This document shows, piece by piece, positions 1 through 6,353 of a stretch of 6,964 nucleotides of DNA; the first letter of the stretch is position 1, and each line of letters opens with the position of its first letter. The notes under the pieces are model-generated. The model was not told where the DNA came from and ran no database searches. It saw nothing but the letters and a program-made list of their open reading frames with translations. Made by a program: the position numbers and the translations under genes. The DNA is from Alphaproteobacteria bacterium (GTDB lineage: Bacteria; Pseudomonadota; Alphaproteobacteria; UBA6615): positions 1 through 6,964 of the forward strand of contig JABDJY010000140.1 in the NCBI GenBank assembly GCA_013003285.1, read 5' to 3'.

Positions 1-117
1 TTTCCGGTCGTGATGGGCATCCGCAGTTTACGACCGTTGTTCCCTCAACTCCGGACATAAGCAATTTGGAACTAAAGCTGCCTAACTCTCGTGTTGGTCG
101 GCTTTCAAAAACGGTCT
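1..117. other. Left-edge non-coding stretch, no gene supported
   Basis: These bases lie downstream of the stop codon of the minus-strand hydrolase (stop at 118-120). One plus-strand frame is open from base 1 to a TAA at 58-60, so it could be the tail of a gene that starts outside the window. About 19 codons with no recognisable motif cannot support that. The only structure I see is the inverted repeat at 5-36, listed separately. Confidence 0.5.
5..36. repeat. Short inverted repeat (possible stem-loop) downstream of the minus-strand operon
   Basis: CGGTCGT at 5-11 is perfectly complementary to ACGACCG at 30-36. The 18-nt spacer contains a smaller GATG/CATC pairing (12-15 with 18-21). It lies about 80 nt past the stop of the minus-strand hydrolase and could form a transcript-end structure. 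There is no T-run on the exit side, so it is not a classical intrinsic terminator. A 7-bp stem can occur by chance. Confidence 0.25.
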
Positions 118-2052
118 TTACTGCGAGGTTCGCCACAATATATCGGCGGCGGGTATTTCGCCGCTAAACACGCCGGCCATATCGTCGGCCAGCGCCAGAA
201 TGTTTGCCGTATCCTCTTTGAGCAAGTAGCCCTGATCGACCAACCGTGCCGTGCTTTGCGCAATCAAATCGCGATAAGCCTCGTGGCTGCCGTAACGTTC
301 CTCGAGCGACGGCCGAGGGTCACCGGTATCGCGGCGTTCGGCCTCGCGCACGGCAAATGGCAGAAACGCGCCATAGATACTAAATAAATCGCCGTTTCCG
401 TGTCCCGCGGCGCGCAGGTTCCAGCCGGTAAAACTGCCCAAGGGGACTTCAATGAACGGGTGGACGATGCCGGCGCGCGGGTTTCCGTCCTGACCGGTGG
501 CGGGTACGTGAACCGGCCAAGCTTCTCCTGGGATCGCCGGCAGTTGCGTGTAGTCCATGCGCGCGAGTTCGTTCAGCCGGTCCGGCGTGGCGACGCCGGG
601 GATTGCGGGAAACGCATCTTTGAATTGCTCCAACGTCGCCAGGGTGTCGTCGCCGAAAGTGGGGAAGCGGCTGTCTGGCGGCGGCGTACCGTCATCTACC
701 CAGCGTTTCAGTGCGAGCAGCAGGGGACGCAACAGGGGGGCGTAGTTGAGCGGGTTGATCGGTTGCTGTGTCATGCCGGATAGCGGCGGTACACCGGGCG
801 CGTGCTGCATACCGGCGGCGAGATAGAGGCGAACATTATCGGGGATGGCGAGATCGTTGCCATTGCCATCATCGACCAGCAGCGAGGCGCGCGCCGACCA
901 CATTTCAGCTTCACTGTCGAAATGGATGAGATGGGGCACGGCGCCTTGCTCGCGGCAGCGCCGGAGCACGTCGTCGCTCTCACCGACGACCGGGTCACGC
1001 ACCGGTGTATATGCAAAGGGAAACTGGTCGCCCGGGTAACCATGGTCTTCGTGTTGGCGCGAATACCGGCCGGGTTGCGCGAAGCGGTCGTTAACTCCGG
1101 TCTTGCGCGAGCCGGCGACGACGACCACCGCGGCGTCGAAGACCTGGCGGCCCTGGCCATCCTGGTTGTAGCCGCGCCACAGATAATCGCGGACGAAACG
1201 CCCCGATTGGGATACCCCGAACATCATGGCGCGTCGCGGTAAGGCCTCAGCGTCCGCAAGCGGATTATCCTGGCTGGTCTCGAACCGCAGGAACGACACC
1301 ACGTCCCGCACCGTGGCAAAGGCCATTCCGGCGACCGGCGAATTTGTCGCCCGGTAGATGAACTCGTAAATCGCGCCGCTGTCGAATCCTGTGGGACGAT
1401 TAATCGTCAAAGTTCTGTCGTCGACATAGGACCAACTAAGATCGCCGGGTGTGACCCGCGGGTTCTGCTCGAGGGTGCGGACCGTTAACGTCGCTTTGGC
1501 CGGGTCGGTGTCGGCGGCGGGATAGGTCAGAGGCGCGTGGAACGAGTCCGCGGTGCCCGTATCGACCCATTCCTCGCGGCTCATCCCGGTGACCGGCGCG
1601 CCGTCTTTGATGGCGATGGGGTAGCGCGCCGTCAGATAGTCGGAGATCTGCGGCAGATCGGGTTGCCAGCCGCTCCACACAAAGGTGTAGCCCTCGCGCA
1701 ACAACAAGCCGTCGCCGAAATCACTACCGGTTCCCGGTCGCCGCACGGTGGCGACGCCGTTTACGCGGCTGAGGACCCGCTCGTGTCCTCGGTTGACCAC
1801 ATCGTACAACAGCCAGTCATTGCCGCGGCCCGGGTCGGCCGGGCGCATGATGGCGAGGTCGCATCGGTAGGGGACTTGGCCGTTCTCGTCGCGTGGTGCT
1901 AGGTCGAGGTCGACGATTTCGGCATGAGTGGGGTCATCGGGATCGAGCGTGCCTTCAACGAACCCATCCAGCAGTTCATAAGGACCGGTCGCCCCGAATG
2001 ACTGTCCACCGTAAGCCGGCGCGCGTTTGGTAATGGTGATGTTGCGGATCAT
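118..2052 (-). CDS. Alpha/beta hydrolase domain-containing protein (Abhydrolase_10-like family)
   Basis: This is a 644-residue protein resembling the large uncharacterised 'alpha/beta hydrolase domain' family (PF20091 type). The N-terminus fits the family pattern: residues 15-27 (GGQSFGATGPYEL), then a proline- and aspartate-rich stretch, a D-L-D-LAPR segment near 48-54, and Y-DVVNRG near 83-89. The nucleophile elbow is G279-V-S281-Q-S283-G, so Ser281 is the likely nucleophile. His417 in AGMQHAPG is the likely base, and D379, E381 or E383 in HFDSEAEMWS is the likely acid. I see no signal peptide or membrane segment, so it is probably cytoplasmic. The ATG at 2052 is preferred because conserved family sequence begins almost at once. 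No strong Shine-Dalgarno is visible, but the gene starts 30 nt after the purU stop on the same strand, so co-transcription and perhaps coupled translation are likely. The substrate is unknown; an esterase or related hydrolase activity is inferred from the fold. Confidence 0.88.
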   Translation of the reverse strand: MIRNITITKRAPAYGGQSFGATGPYELLDGFVEGTLDPDDPTHAEIVDLDLAPRDENGQVPYRCDLAIMRPADPGRGNDWLLYDVVNRGHERVLSRVNGVATVRRPGTGSDFGDGLLLREGYTFVWSGWQPDLPQISDYLTARYPIAIKDGAPVTGMSREEWVDTGTADSFHAPLTYPAADTDPAKATLTVRTLEQNPRVTPGDLSWSYVDDRTLTINRPTGFDSGAIYEFIYRATNSPVAGMAFATVRDVVSFLRFETSQDNPLADAEALPRRAMMFGVSQSGRFVRDYLWRGYNQDGQGRQVFDAAVVVVAGSRKTGVNDRFAQPGRYSRQHEDHGYPGDQFPFAYTPVRDPVVGESDDVLRRCREQGAVPHLIHFDSEAEMWSARASLLVDDGNGNDLAIPDNVRLYLAAGMQHAPGVPPLSGMTQQPINPLNYAPLLRPLLLALKRWVDDGTPPPDSRFPTFGDDTLATLEQFKDAFPAIPGVATPDRLNELARMDYTQLPAIPGEAWPVHVPATGQDGNPRAGIVHPFIEVPLGSFTGWNLRAAGHGNGDLFSIYGAFLPFAVREAERRDTGDPRPSLEERYGSHEAYRDLIAQSTARLVDQGYLLKEDTANILALADDMAGVFSGEIPAADILWRTSQ

Positions 2053-2082
2053 GGCGCCGCAATGTTGATCGAAGATTCCGCG

Positions 2083-2955
2083 CTAGGCAAAGACTACCGT
2101 GCTGTCTTCATTGAGCAGCACCCGGCGCTGGACGTGGTAGCGGACGGCGCGGGCGAGCACGAGGTTTTCCAGATCGCGCCCCAATCGTTCCAGCTCTTCC
2201 GGTGGATGGGCGTGGGTGACCCTGGTGGTTTCCTGATCGATGATCGGGCCTTCGTCCAAATCCGCCGTGACGTAATGGGCCGTCGCGCCGATGATCTTCA
2301 CGCCGCGGGCATGGGCCTGGTGATAGGGCTTGGCGCCTTTGAAACCGGGCAGGAACGAGTGGTGAATGTTAATGGCGCGACCGGCCAGCTTGGCGCAGGT
2401 CTCCGGCGTCAGAATTTGCATATAGCGTGCCAGGACGACCAGTTCGGCGCCGGTCTCTTCGACCAATTGGAGCACTTGCGCCTCCTGCTCGACCTTGGTC
2501 TCCGGCGTGATCGGCAGATGGTGGTAGGGCACACCGTAGAAATCGGCGCGCGGCTTTTGGTCGGGATGGTTCGACACCACTCCCACCACCTCGATGTCCA
2601 ACGCGCCGATGCTCACCCGGTACAGCAAATCGTTCAAGCAGTGGCCCGGTTTCGAGACCATGAGCAGAACGCGCGGCTTGGCGTTCTGGTCATGCAGTTG
2701 CCAATCCATGCAAAAACGCTGGGCGATGGGGCCGAAAGCGGTGGCCAGATTGTCCCGGTCCGGGGTTGACGGCCCGGCGCCGAATACCGCGCGCATGAAG
2801 AAGCGGCCGGACAATTCGTCGTCGAACTGGGCGGACTCCAAAATATTGCATTCCTGCTGCGCCAGGAAACTGGCGACCCCGGCCACGATACCCATCTGGT
2901 CGGGGCAGGAAAGCTTCAAAATATAGCGTCGGTCGTACTGCTGCCGGTCGGTCAT
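2083..2955 (-). CDS. purU: Formyltetrahydrofolate deformylase PurU
   Basis: PurU hydrolyses 10-formyltetrahydrofolate to formate and tetrahydrofolate in the cytoplasm. It balances the one-carbon pool and can supply formate for purine synthesis. The protein is 290 residues, close to the family's usual length. An N-terminal ACT-type regulatory domain covers about residues 10-85 (LSCPDQMGIVAGVASFL, then CNILESAQFDD). A formyltransferase-fold domain follows from about 93. The catalytic set matches glycinamide ribonucleotide transformylase: N196-I-H198-H-S-F-L-P, ATAHYV at 224-229, and D234 in LDEGPI. The 38-residue spacing from Asn to Asp is the one known from that enzyme. The C-terminal GRDLENLVLARAV segment is also typical. 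The start at 2955 has a TGAGGA ribosome-binding site on the minus strand (2959-2964), unusually close to the ATG. It heads a probable two-gene operon with the downstream hydrolase and is divergent from the gene at 3101. Confidence 0.97.
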   Translation of the reverse strand: MTDRQQYDRRYILKLSCPDQMGIVAGVASFLAQQECNILESAQFDDELSGRFFMRAVFGAGPSTPDRDNLATAFGPIAQRFCMDWQLHDQNAKPRVLLMVSKPGHCLNDLLYRVSIGALDIEVVGVVSNHPDQKPRADFYGVPYHHLPITPETKVEQEAQVLQLVEETGAELVVLARYMQILTPETCAKLAGRAINIHHSFLPGFKGAKPYHQAHARGVKIIGATAHYVTADLDEGPIIDQETTRVTHAHPPEELERLGRDLENLVLARAVRYHVQRRVLLNEDSTVVFA

Positions 2956-2977
2956 AATTCCTCACAAAATCGGGCCT

Positions 2978-3005
2978 GTTATACCCGTGTGGCGGGGCCG
3001 GACAA
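2978..3005 (-). promoter_or_regulatory. Candidate promoter for purU
   Basis: On the minus strand, TTGTCC (3000-3005) and TATAAC (2978-2983) are separated by 16 nt and resemble sigma-70-type -35 and -10 boxes. The -10 box lies about 22 nt upstream of the purU ATG, giving a short leader that contains the ribosome-binding site at 2959-2964. This is pattern matching only; alphaproteobacterial promoters often deviate from this consensus. Confidence 0.4.
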
Positions 3006-3086
3006 GCAACTAATCGTTTCAATCTAGGGGCTTGGTGATTAAAACAGCATTAGTCCCGATGAGGGCTCAGCGAAGAAAATTAAGAC

Positions 3087-3092
3087 GGGGAG
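3087..3092 (+). promoter_or_regulatory. Ribosome-binding site that sets the start of the 3101 hydrolase
   Basis: GGGGAG lies 8 nt upstream of the ATG at 3101, which is good Shine-Dalgarno spacing. The reading frame stays open upstream to a TTG at 3032, but the 23 extra residues are basic and low in recognisable content. I therefore take 3101 as the true start. Confidence 0.7.
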
Positions 3093-3100
3093 TAGAGACC

Positions 3101-4309
3101 ATGGCGAAACCGCAATTGCGTGCCGATCAAGGCTGGATTTTCGATAATTTCCTAATGTTGTCGGACAATGAGGATGTCTTGCATCCGGGCATCATGGGCA
3201 CACGCCTGTCGCGTGGCTTCATGATGGAGGATTTGCACGCGGTCTATCGCAGGGTTACCGGCCGCCGGTCCTTCCCCAAATCCTGGGCGAAACGGGCCAC
3301 GGCGCTGGAAACGATGGCGGCGGCGGCGGAAGCCCAGGGCCGCCTAGTGACCTCGCGCCAGCTCTATCACCGCGCCGCGCTTTGCTTTGGCCGGGCCCAG
3401 CATCTCATTCCCGTTCATGGCAACGCCCAGAAAGAAGAATCCTACCGCTCGCTCTATCGCTGCTATGACAAGGTCATCGAAATGTCGGGCGGTACGATGG
3501 AGAAGCATTCGCCGGAATTCGCACCGGGTCAGAAAGTCCACGCGGTCTTCCACAAGGCGCCGGGCGACGGGCCAAAGCCGACCATACTGATCATCCCGGG
3601 TATGGACGCGATCAAGGAAGATGTCGCCAATCCCTACAACAACGACTACCTCACGCGCGGCATGAATGTTTGCGCCATGGACGGGCCGGGACAAGGGGAG
3701 TGCAATTCGAACGCGGTCTGGCTGACCGAGGATAACTATCAAAAAGCCGCTTCGGCGGTTATTGATTGGGTCGCGGCGCGCGACGATGTGGACGCCGAAA
3801 AGATCGGCGTTATGGGCATGAGCATGGGCTCGCGTTGGGGGGTGCAGGTCGGCGCCCACGATGACCGCGTCAAGGCGGTGTGCGGCCAGATGGCCAATGT
3901 GGGCACATTCGATGTCATCTTCGAGCAGGCCCAGCCCAACTTCAAACGCATCTTCATGTATATGACCGGCTATACCGACGAGGACGAGTTCGACCAGTTC
4001 ATGACCCGCATGGATCACCTGCCCGATGTGGCCAAGAACCTAAAAGTGCCCCATCTGCTGGTCGCCGGCGACATGGACGAGCTCTGCGCACCGGCCGATA
4101 TCGCCTATTTTCGCGCGAACCTCGCCGGACCTACCGAGCTGTGGATGTATGAAGGTGTTTTCCACCCCATGGGCGAAGTCGCCGCCGAGATCTACCCGGC
4201 GATGGCCGATTGGCTGCTCGCCACCCTCAACGAAGGCCGGCCGAGCGGCTATGAACGGACGGTCTATGTGGAAGAAGGCACCACGCTGGGCGAGTACGAG
4301 CACGGGTAG
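3101..4309 (+). CDS. FrsA / 2,6-dihydropseudooxynicotine-hydrolase-like alpha/beta hydrolase
   Basis: This is a 402-residue cytoplasmic alpha/beta hydrolase. An N-terminal helical region (about 1-145) precedes the hydrolase core (about 155-400). That layout is typical of the FrsA/UPF0255 group and of 2,6-dihydropseudooxynicotine hydrolase (DHPONH), which cleaves a C-C bond in nicotine breakdown. Core landmarks are PTILIIPGMD (first strand and oxyanion loop), AMDGPGQGE (a typical strand-loop of this group), the nucleophile elbow G239-M-S241-M-G243-S, the acid D326 in GDMDELCAP, and the base H355 in GVFHPMG. The Ser-Asp spacing is 85 residues and the Asp-His spacing 29. No signal peptide is visible. 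The start follows the ribosome-binding site at 3087-3092. The gene is divergent from purU and 84 nt upstream of the exported-protein gene. The substrate is not determined: DHPONH-like C-C hydrolysis is possible, and a generic esterase or acyl hydrolase is equally open. Confidence 0.88.
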   Translation: MAKPQLRADQGWIFDNFLMLSDNEDVLHPGIMGTRLSRGFMMEDLHAVYRRVTGRRSFPKSWAKRATALETMAAAAEAQGRLVTSRQLYHRAALCFGRAQHLIPVHGNAQKEESYRSLYRCYDKVIEMSGGTMEKHSPEFAPGQKVHAVFHKAPGDGPKPTILIIPGMDAIKEDVANPYNNDYLTRGMNVCAMDGPGQGECNSNAVWLTEDNYQKAASAVIDWVAARDDVDAEKIGVMGMSMGSRWGVQVGAHDDRVKAVCGQMANVGTFDVIFEQAQPNFKRIFMYMTGYTDEDEFDQFMTRMDHLPDVAKNLKVPHLLVAGDMDELCAPADIAYFRANLAGPTELWMYEGVFHPMGEVAAEIYPAMADWLLATLNEGRPSGYERTVYVEEGTTLGEYEHG

Positions 4310-4371
4310 CAGAGATTTGACTAACCTCAACCGGTGGTGTCACACTTCAAAAAAAGGGAAACAAAGACGGT

Positions 4372-4379
4372 TTAACCAT
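4372..4379 (+). promoter_or_regulatory. Possible CtrA half-site (TTAACCAT)
   Basis: TTAACCAT occurs just upstream of the ribosome-binding site (AGGGG, 4381-4385) of the gene at 4394. This octamer is a known form of the CtrA half-site in alphaproteobacteria, and it also occurs at 6177-6184 in this window. It sits in a GGTT-T-AACC near-palindrome (4369-4377). A single octamer this close to the start is weak evidence. If bound it would more likely repress or be incidental than activate. Confidence 0.3.
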
Positions 4380-4393
4380 TAGGGGTGGTTCAC

Positions 4394-5017
4394 ATGGCAC
4401 GTAGGGTCGGATTCGATTTACTGCTCGTCGCCGTGGCAGGCTTGCTTATAAGTGCTGTGCCGCCAGCAAGCGCCCAAGGCAACCCGCTCAAACAGATAGC
4501 CCCCGACGAGGCGCTGCTCGATGGCGACGAGGCTGGACGTGTACTCCAACGGATTGAAGCCGGCTATATCAACAATAAGCTCTATGTAGAAGGTTGGCTG
4601 TTTGATAATGCGCAAATGTATTATCGGAAGCTGTCGGGACGCCTATTCTTTACGCGTGCTTCCTTTAGCGAAGACCGCACGCTCGAACGCTATTGTGGCG
4701 AAAATTCTGAACGCTGTAGCGACGTGCAGCTCAAGCAATATTCGAAACGCTTTATTTCCGTGGTCTACCGGAATCCAGATGGGTCGGTCTGTGCCGGACT
4801 GGACTATGTCAGTGAGGATGGCCGCGGCGCCGGACGCGCTGCGCGTATATTCGGCAATTATATGGTCTCTCTGGAGCATTGTCGTCACTCGGGCAGCGAC
4901 CCGGAGCAAGTGTTGGCGCAAGGCGTTGAGTATCTGGCTGCGGCAAAGAAAGACGGCCGCTCAATTGCAAAACTCTCCGGTTACGATCTGCCAAAACTGA
5001 CCGAACCTTCCCAGTAA
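4394..5017 (+). CDS. Exported four-cysteine protein of unknown function
   Basis: I do not recognise the family of this 207-residue protein. The N-terminus is a clear Sec signal peptide: MARR, then a hydrophobic core (about residues 9-22), then P-P-A-S-A before Q28, with likely cleavage after Ala27. There is no lipobox cysteine, so the mature protein (about 180 residues) is probably soluble in the periplasm or secreted. It has exactly four cysteines (C101, C108, C133, C163), enough for two disulfides, and is rich in Tyr and Arg in the middle. The ATG at 4394 is chosen because AGGGG (4381-4385) lies 8 nt upstream. A GTG at 4385 in the same frame would overlap that site. The gene uses more AT-ending codons than its neighbours, which may hint at separate origin or weak expression. 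It may be read with the upstream hydrolase (84-nt gap), and a hairpin follows its stop. Confidence 0.85.
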   Translation: MARRVGFDLLLVAVAGLLISAVPPASAQGNPLKQIAPDEALLDGDEAGRVLQRIEAGYINNKLYVEGWLFDNAQMYYRKLSGRLFFTRASFSEDRTLERYCGENSERCSDVQLKQYSKRFISVVYRNPDGSVCAGLDYVSEDGRGAGRAARIFGNYMVSLEHCRHSGSDPEQVLAQGVEYLAAAKKDGRSIAKLSGYDLPKLTEPSQ

Positions 5018-5039
5018 GCAGCAAAATGTATGGGGACGG

Positions 5040-5065
5040 CCGCCCGCGCCGATTGCGCGTGGCGG
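5040..5065 (+). terminator. GC-rich hairpin after the exported-protein gene
   Basis: CCGCC-CGCGC (5040-5049) pairs fully with GCGCG-T-GGCGG (5055-5065), giving a 10-bp GC stem with one bulged T and a 5-nt loop. It begins 22 nt after the stop at 5015-5017, where a transcript end would be expected. No T-run follows, so it may be a weak terminator, a 3'-end stabiliser, or need an extra factor. Confidence 0.45.
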
Positions 5066-5144
5066 TGATGGCAGCGTTTCACGTGCTAGCGGTTTACGAT
5101 AGACTCCCGCCAACTGCCTAAATCCTTAAAAAGGTTGTCCCGCC

Positions 5145-6104
5145 ATGGCTCGTTTTAAAGACTATGTCCCTCACGGTGTGATTCCAGCGGCGTTGCTGGC
5201 CTTCGATGAGGGTTTCGCCATCGATGAGGCTGAGACGCGGCGGCATTTGTCCCATGTCGCCAATGTCGCGGGTATTACCGCCGTCACCGTAAACGGTCAT
5301 TCGTCGGAAGTGCATGCGTGCAGTTTCGACGAGCAGGCACGGCTGCTCGACATTGCCGGCGACGAGATCGGCGACAAAGTGCCTCTGATCAATGGCATTT
5401 ATGCCGATGGTAGCCTGAAGGCAGAGCGCTTGGCGCGCATGGCGGAAGCCGGCGGTGCGTCGACCCTGCTATGTTTCCCACCCCATTCCATGCGCATGGG
5501 CGGGGTGCGCCACCGGCCGGAAATGGCGCTGACCCATTTCAAGACAATCGCCGACGCCACAGACCTGCCCTTAATCGTCTTTCAGTATGGCGACGAACTG
5601 GCCTATTCGCTCGATACGCTGATCGATTTGGCAGAGGAAATTCCGACCATTCGGGCGGTCAAGGATTGGTCGCCGGCGCAAGACCATGAGCGCCACATTC
5701 GCGTGCTGCAATCCCTGCCGCGCCCCGTGAATGTTCTGTCGACCAACTCGGCCTGGCTCATGTCGTCGCTGGTGATGGGCGCCAACGGGCTATTGTCGGG
5801 CGCCGGCTCGGTGATCGCCGATCTGCAGGTGTCCCTGTTCAACGCGGTGCAGGCAAACGATCTGTCGGCCGCCAAAGCACTGGCGGAGCGTATCTGGCAC
5901 ACCTCGCAGATATTCTACAGCGACCCGTTCGGCGATATGCATAACCGCATGAAAGAGGCGCTGGTCCTGCTGGGGCGTCAGGATCGCGCGGTGGTGCGGC
6001 CACCCCTGGTTAAACTCACTGCCACCGAAATCGCGCGCATTGCCGAAGCCCTCGACGCTGCCGGCCTGACGGCGGAAGAGGGGACACGCGCCGCCGCGGA
6101 ATAG
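5145..6104 (+). CDS. DapA / N-acetylneuraminate lyase family protein with atypical active site
   Basis: This 319-residue protein has the (beta/alpha)8 barrel layout and length of the dihydrodipicolinate synthase / N-acetylneuraminate lyase family. These enzymes form a Schiff base on a lysine to make or break C-C bonds in 2-keto acids. The likely Schiff-base lysine is K173 in IRAVKDWS. The phosphate-loop-like motif GTTGE is replaced by G51-H-S-S-E55. The family Tyr of the YN-P motif aligns with F146 (VFQYGDE), with a Tyr two residues later, and the position of the DapA substrate-carboxylate Arg aligns with E151. The TPYY motif is replaced by FPPH (residues 111-114). It is therefore unlikely to be the lysine-pathway DapA; an aldolase or dehydratase on another keto acid is inferred. 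The ATG at 5145 has AAGG (5131-5134) upstream. It follows a 127-nt gap containing the hairpin at 5040-5065, so it probably has its own promoter. No export signal is visible. Confidence 0.9.
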   Translation: MARFKDYVPHGVIPAALLAFDEGFAIDEAETRRHLSHVANVAGITAVTVNGHSSEVHACSFDEQARLLDIAGDEIGDKVPLINGIYADGSLKAERLARMAEAGGASTLLCFPPHSMRMGGVRHRPEMALTHFKTIADATDLPLIVFQYGDELAYSLDTLIDLAEEIPTIRAVKDWSPAQDHERHIRVLQSLPRPVNVLSTNSAWLMSSLVMGANGLLSGAGSVIADLQVSLFNAVQANDLSAAKALAERIWHTSQIFYSDPFGDMHNRMKEALVLLGRQDRAVVRPPLVKLTATEIARIAEALDAAGLTAEEGTRAAAE

Positions 6105-6165
6105 GCGACAGAGGTCTTCGGTTTTGGTTCTGGTGCTTTCCGAGTATTCCCGAAATCTGCGCGCG

Positions 6166-6191
6166 TTAATCTTTTATTAACCATATTAACC
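6166..6191 (+). promoter_or_regulatory. CtrA-type binding site upstream of the FadL-like gene
   Basis: TTAA (6166-6169), seven bases, then TTAACC (6177-6182) exactly match the full CtrA consensus TTAA-N7-TTAA. The right half extends to TTAACCAT. A third TTAACC follows at 6186-6191. The site lies in an AT-rich patch, 170-190 bp upstream of the ATG at 6354 and 60 bp past the stop of the DapA-like gene. In CtrA-activated promoters this motif usually covers the -35 region. I cannot identify a convincing -10 box, so direction and effect are inferred. Confidence 0.55.
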
Positions 6192-6260
6192 TTTTCTGGT
6201 GGCTGCTTCGGCGGTTGATCCCTTGTTTATTGTCAAAAAATCGGGTCGGCGCAGACTGAG

Positions 6261-6272
6261 ACCGCCGGCGGT
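6261..6272. repeat. 12-bp perfect palindrome in the fadL-like leader
   Basis: ACCGCCGGCGGT is its own reverse complement and lies about 80 bp upstream of the ATG at 6354. It could be an operator half-structure or a small hairpin. With GC-rich DNA such as this, a 12-bp palindrome can arise by chance. The rest of the 6105-6353 gap shows no gene and no clear terminator. Confidence 0.25.
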
Positions 6273-6353
6273 GGCCATCCTTTATGAGGGTCACAAATTG
6301 AATGCGTCAGCCCATGATGGAACGCCACTAATGGTGTCCAGGGGAATTAGAAG

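Noticed and set aside
1395..1408. Perfect 14-bp palindrome GACGATTAATCGTC
   Set aside because: It lies inside the hydrolase coding sequence and encodes ordinary residues near 215; there is no nearby start or promoter for it to control.
2062..2769. 235-residue plus-strand open frame opposite purU
   Set aside because: It is antisense to the clearly conserved PurU coding sequence and shows no family motif of its own.
3032..3100. Upstream extension of the 3101 hydrolase from a TTG at 3032 (or the GTG at 3035)
   Set aside because: The extra 23 residues are basic and unlike the family, while the ATG at 3101 has a well-spaced GGGGAG ribosome-binding site.
3344..4018. 224-residue minus-strand open frame opposite the FrsA-like hydrolase
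   Set aside because: It lies wholly inside a well-supported gene, has no recognisable domain, and its His/Val-rich content is what an antisense reading of GC-rich coding DNA gives.
4317..4345. TTGACT at 4317-4322 as a -35 box for the exported-protein gene
   Set aside because: No acceptable -10 box lies 16-18 nt downstream.
4385..4393. GTG start at 4385 for the exported protein
   Set aside because: It overlaps the AGGGG ribosome-binding site that suits the ATG at 4394, and it adds only three residues ahead of the basic start of the signal peptide.
6302..6331. Nine-codon open frame (ATG at 6302 to TAA at 6329) in the FadL-gene leader, as a possible leader peptide
   Set aside because: It has no run of a regulatory amino acid, no attenuator hairpin beside it, and is short enough to be chance.
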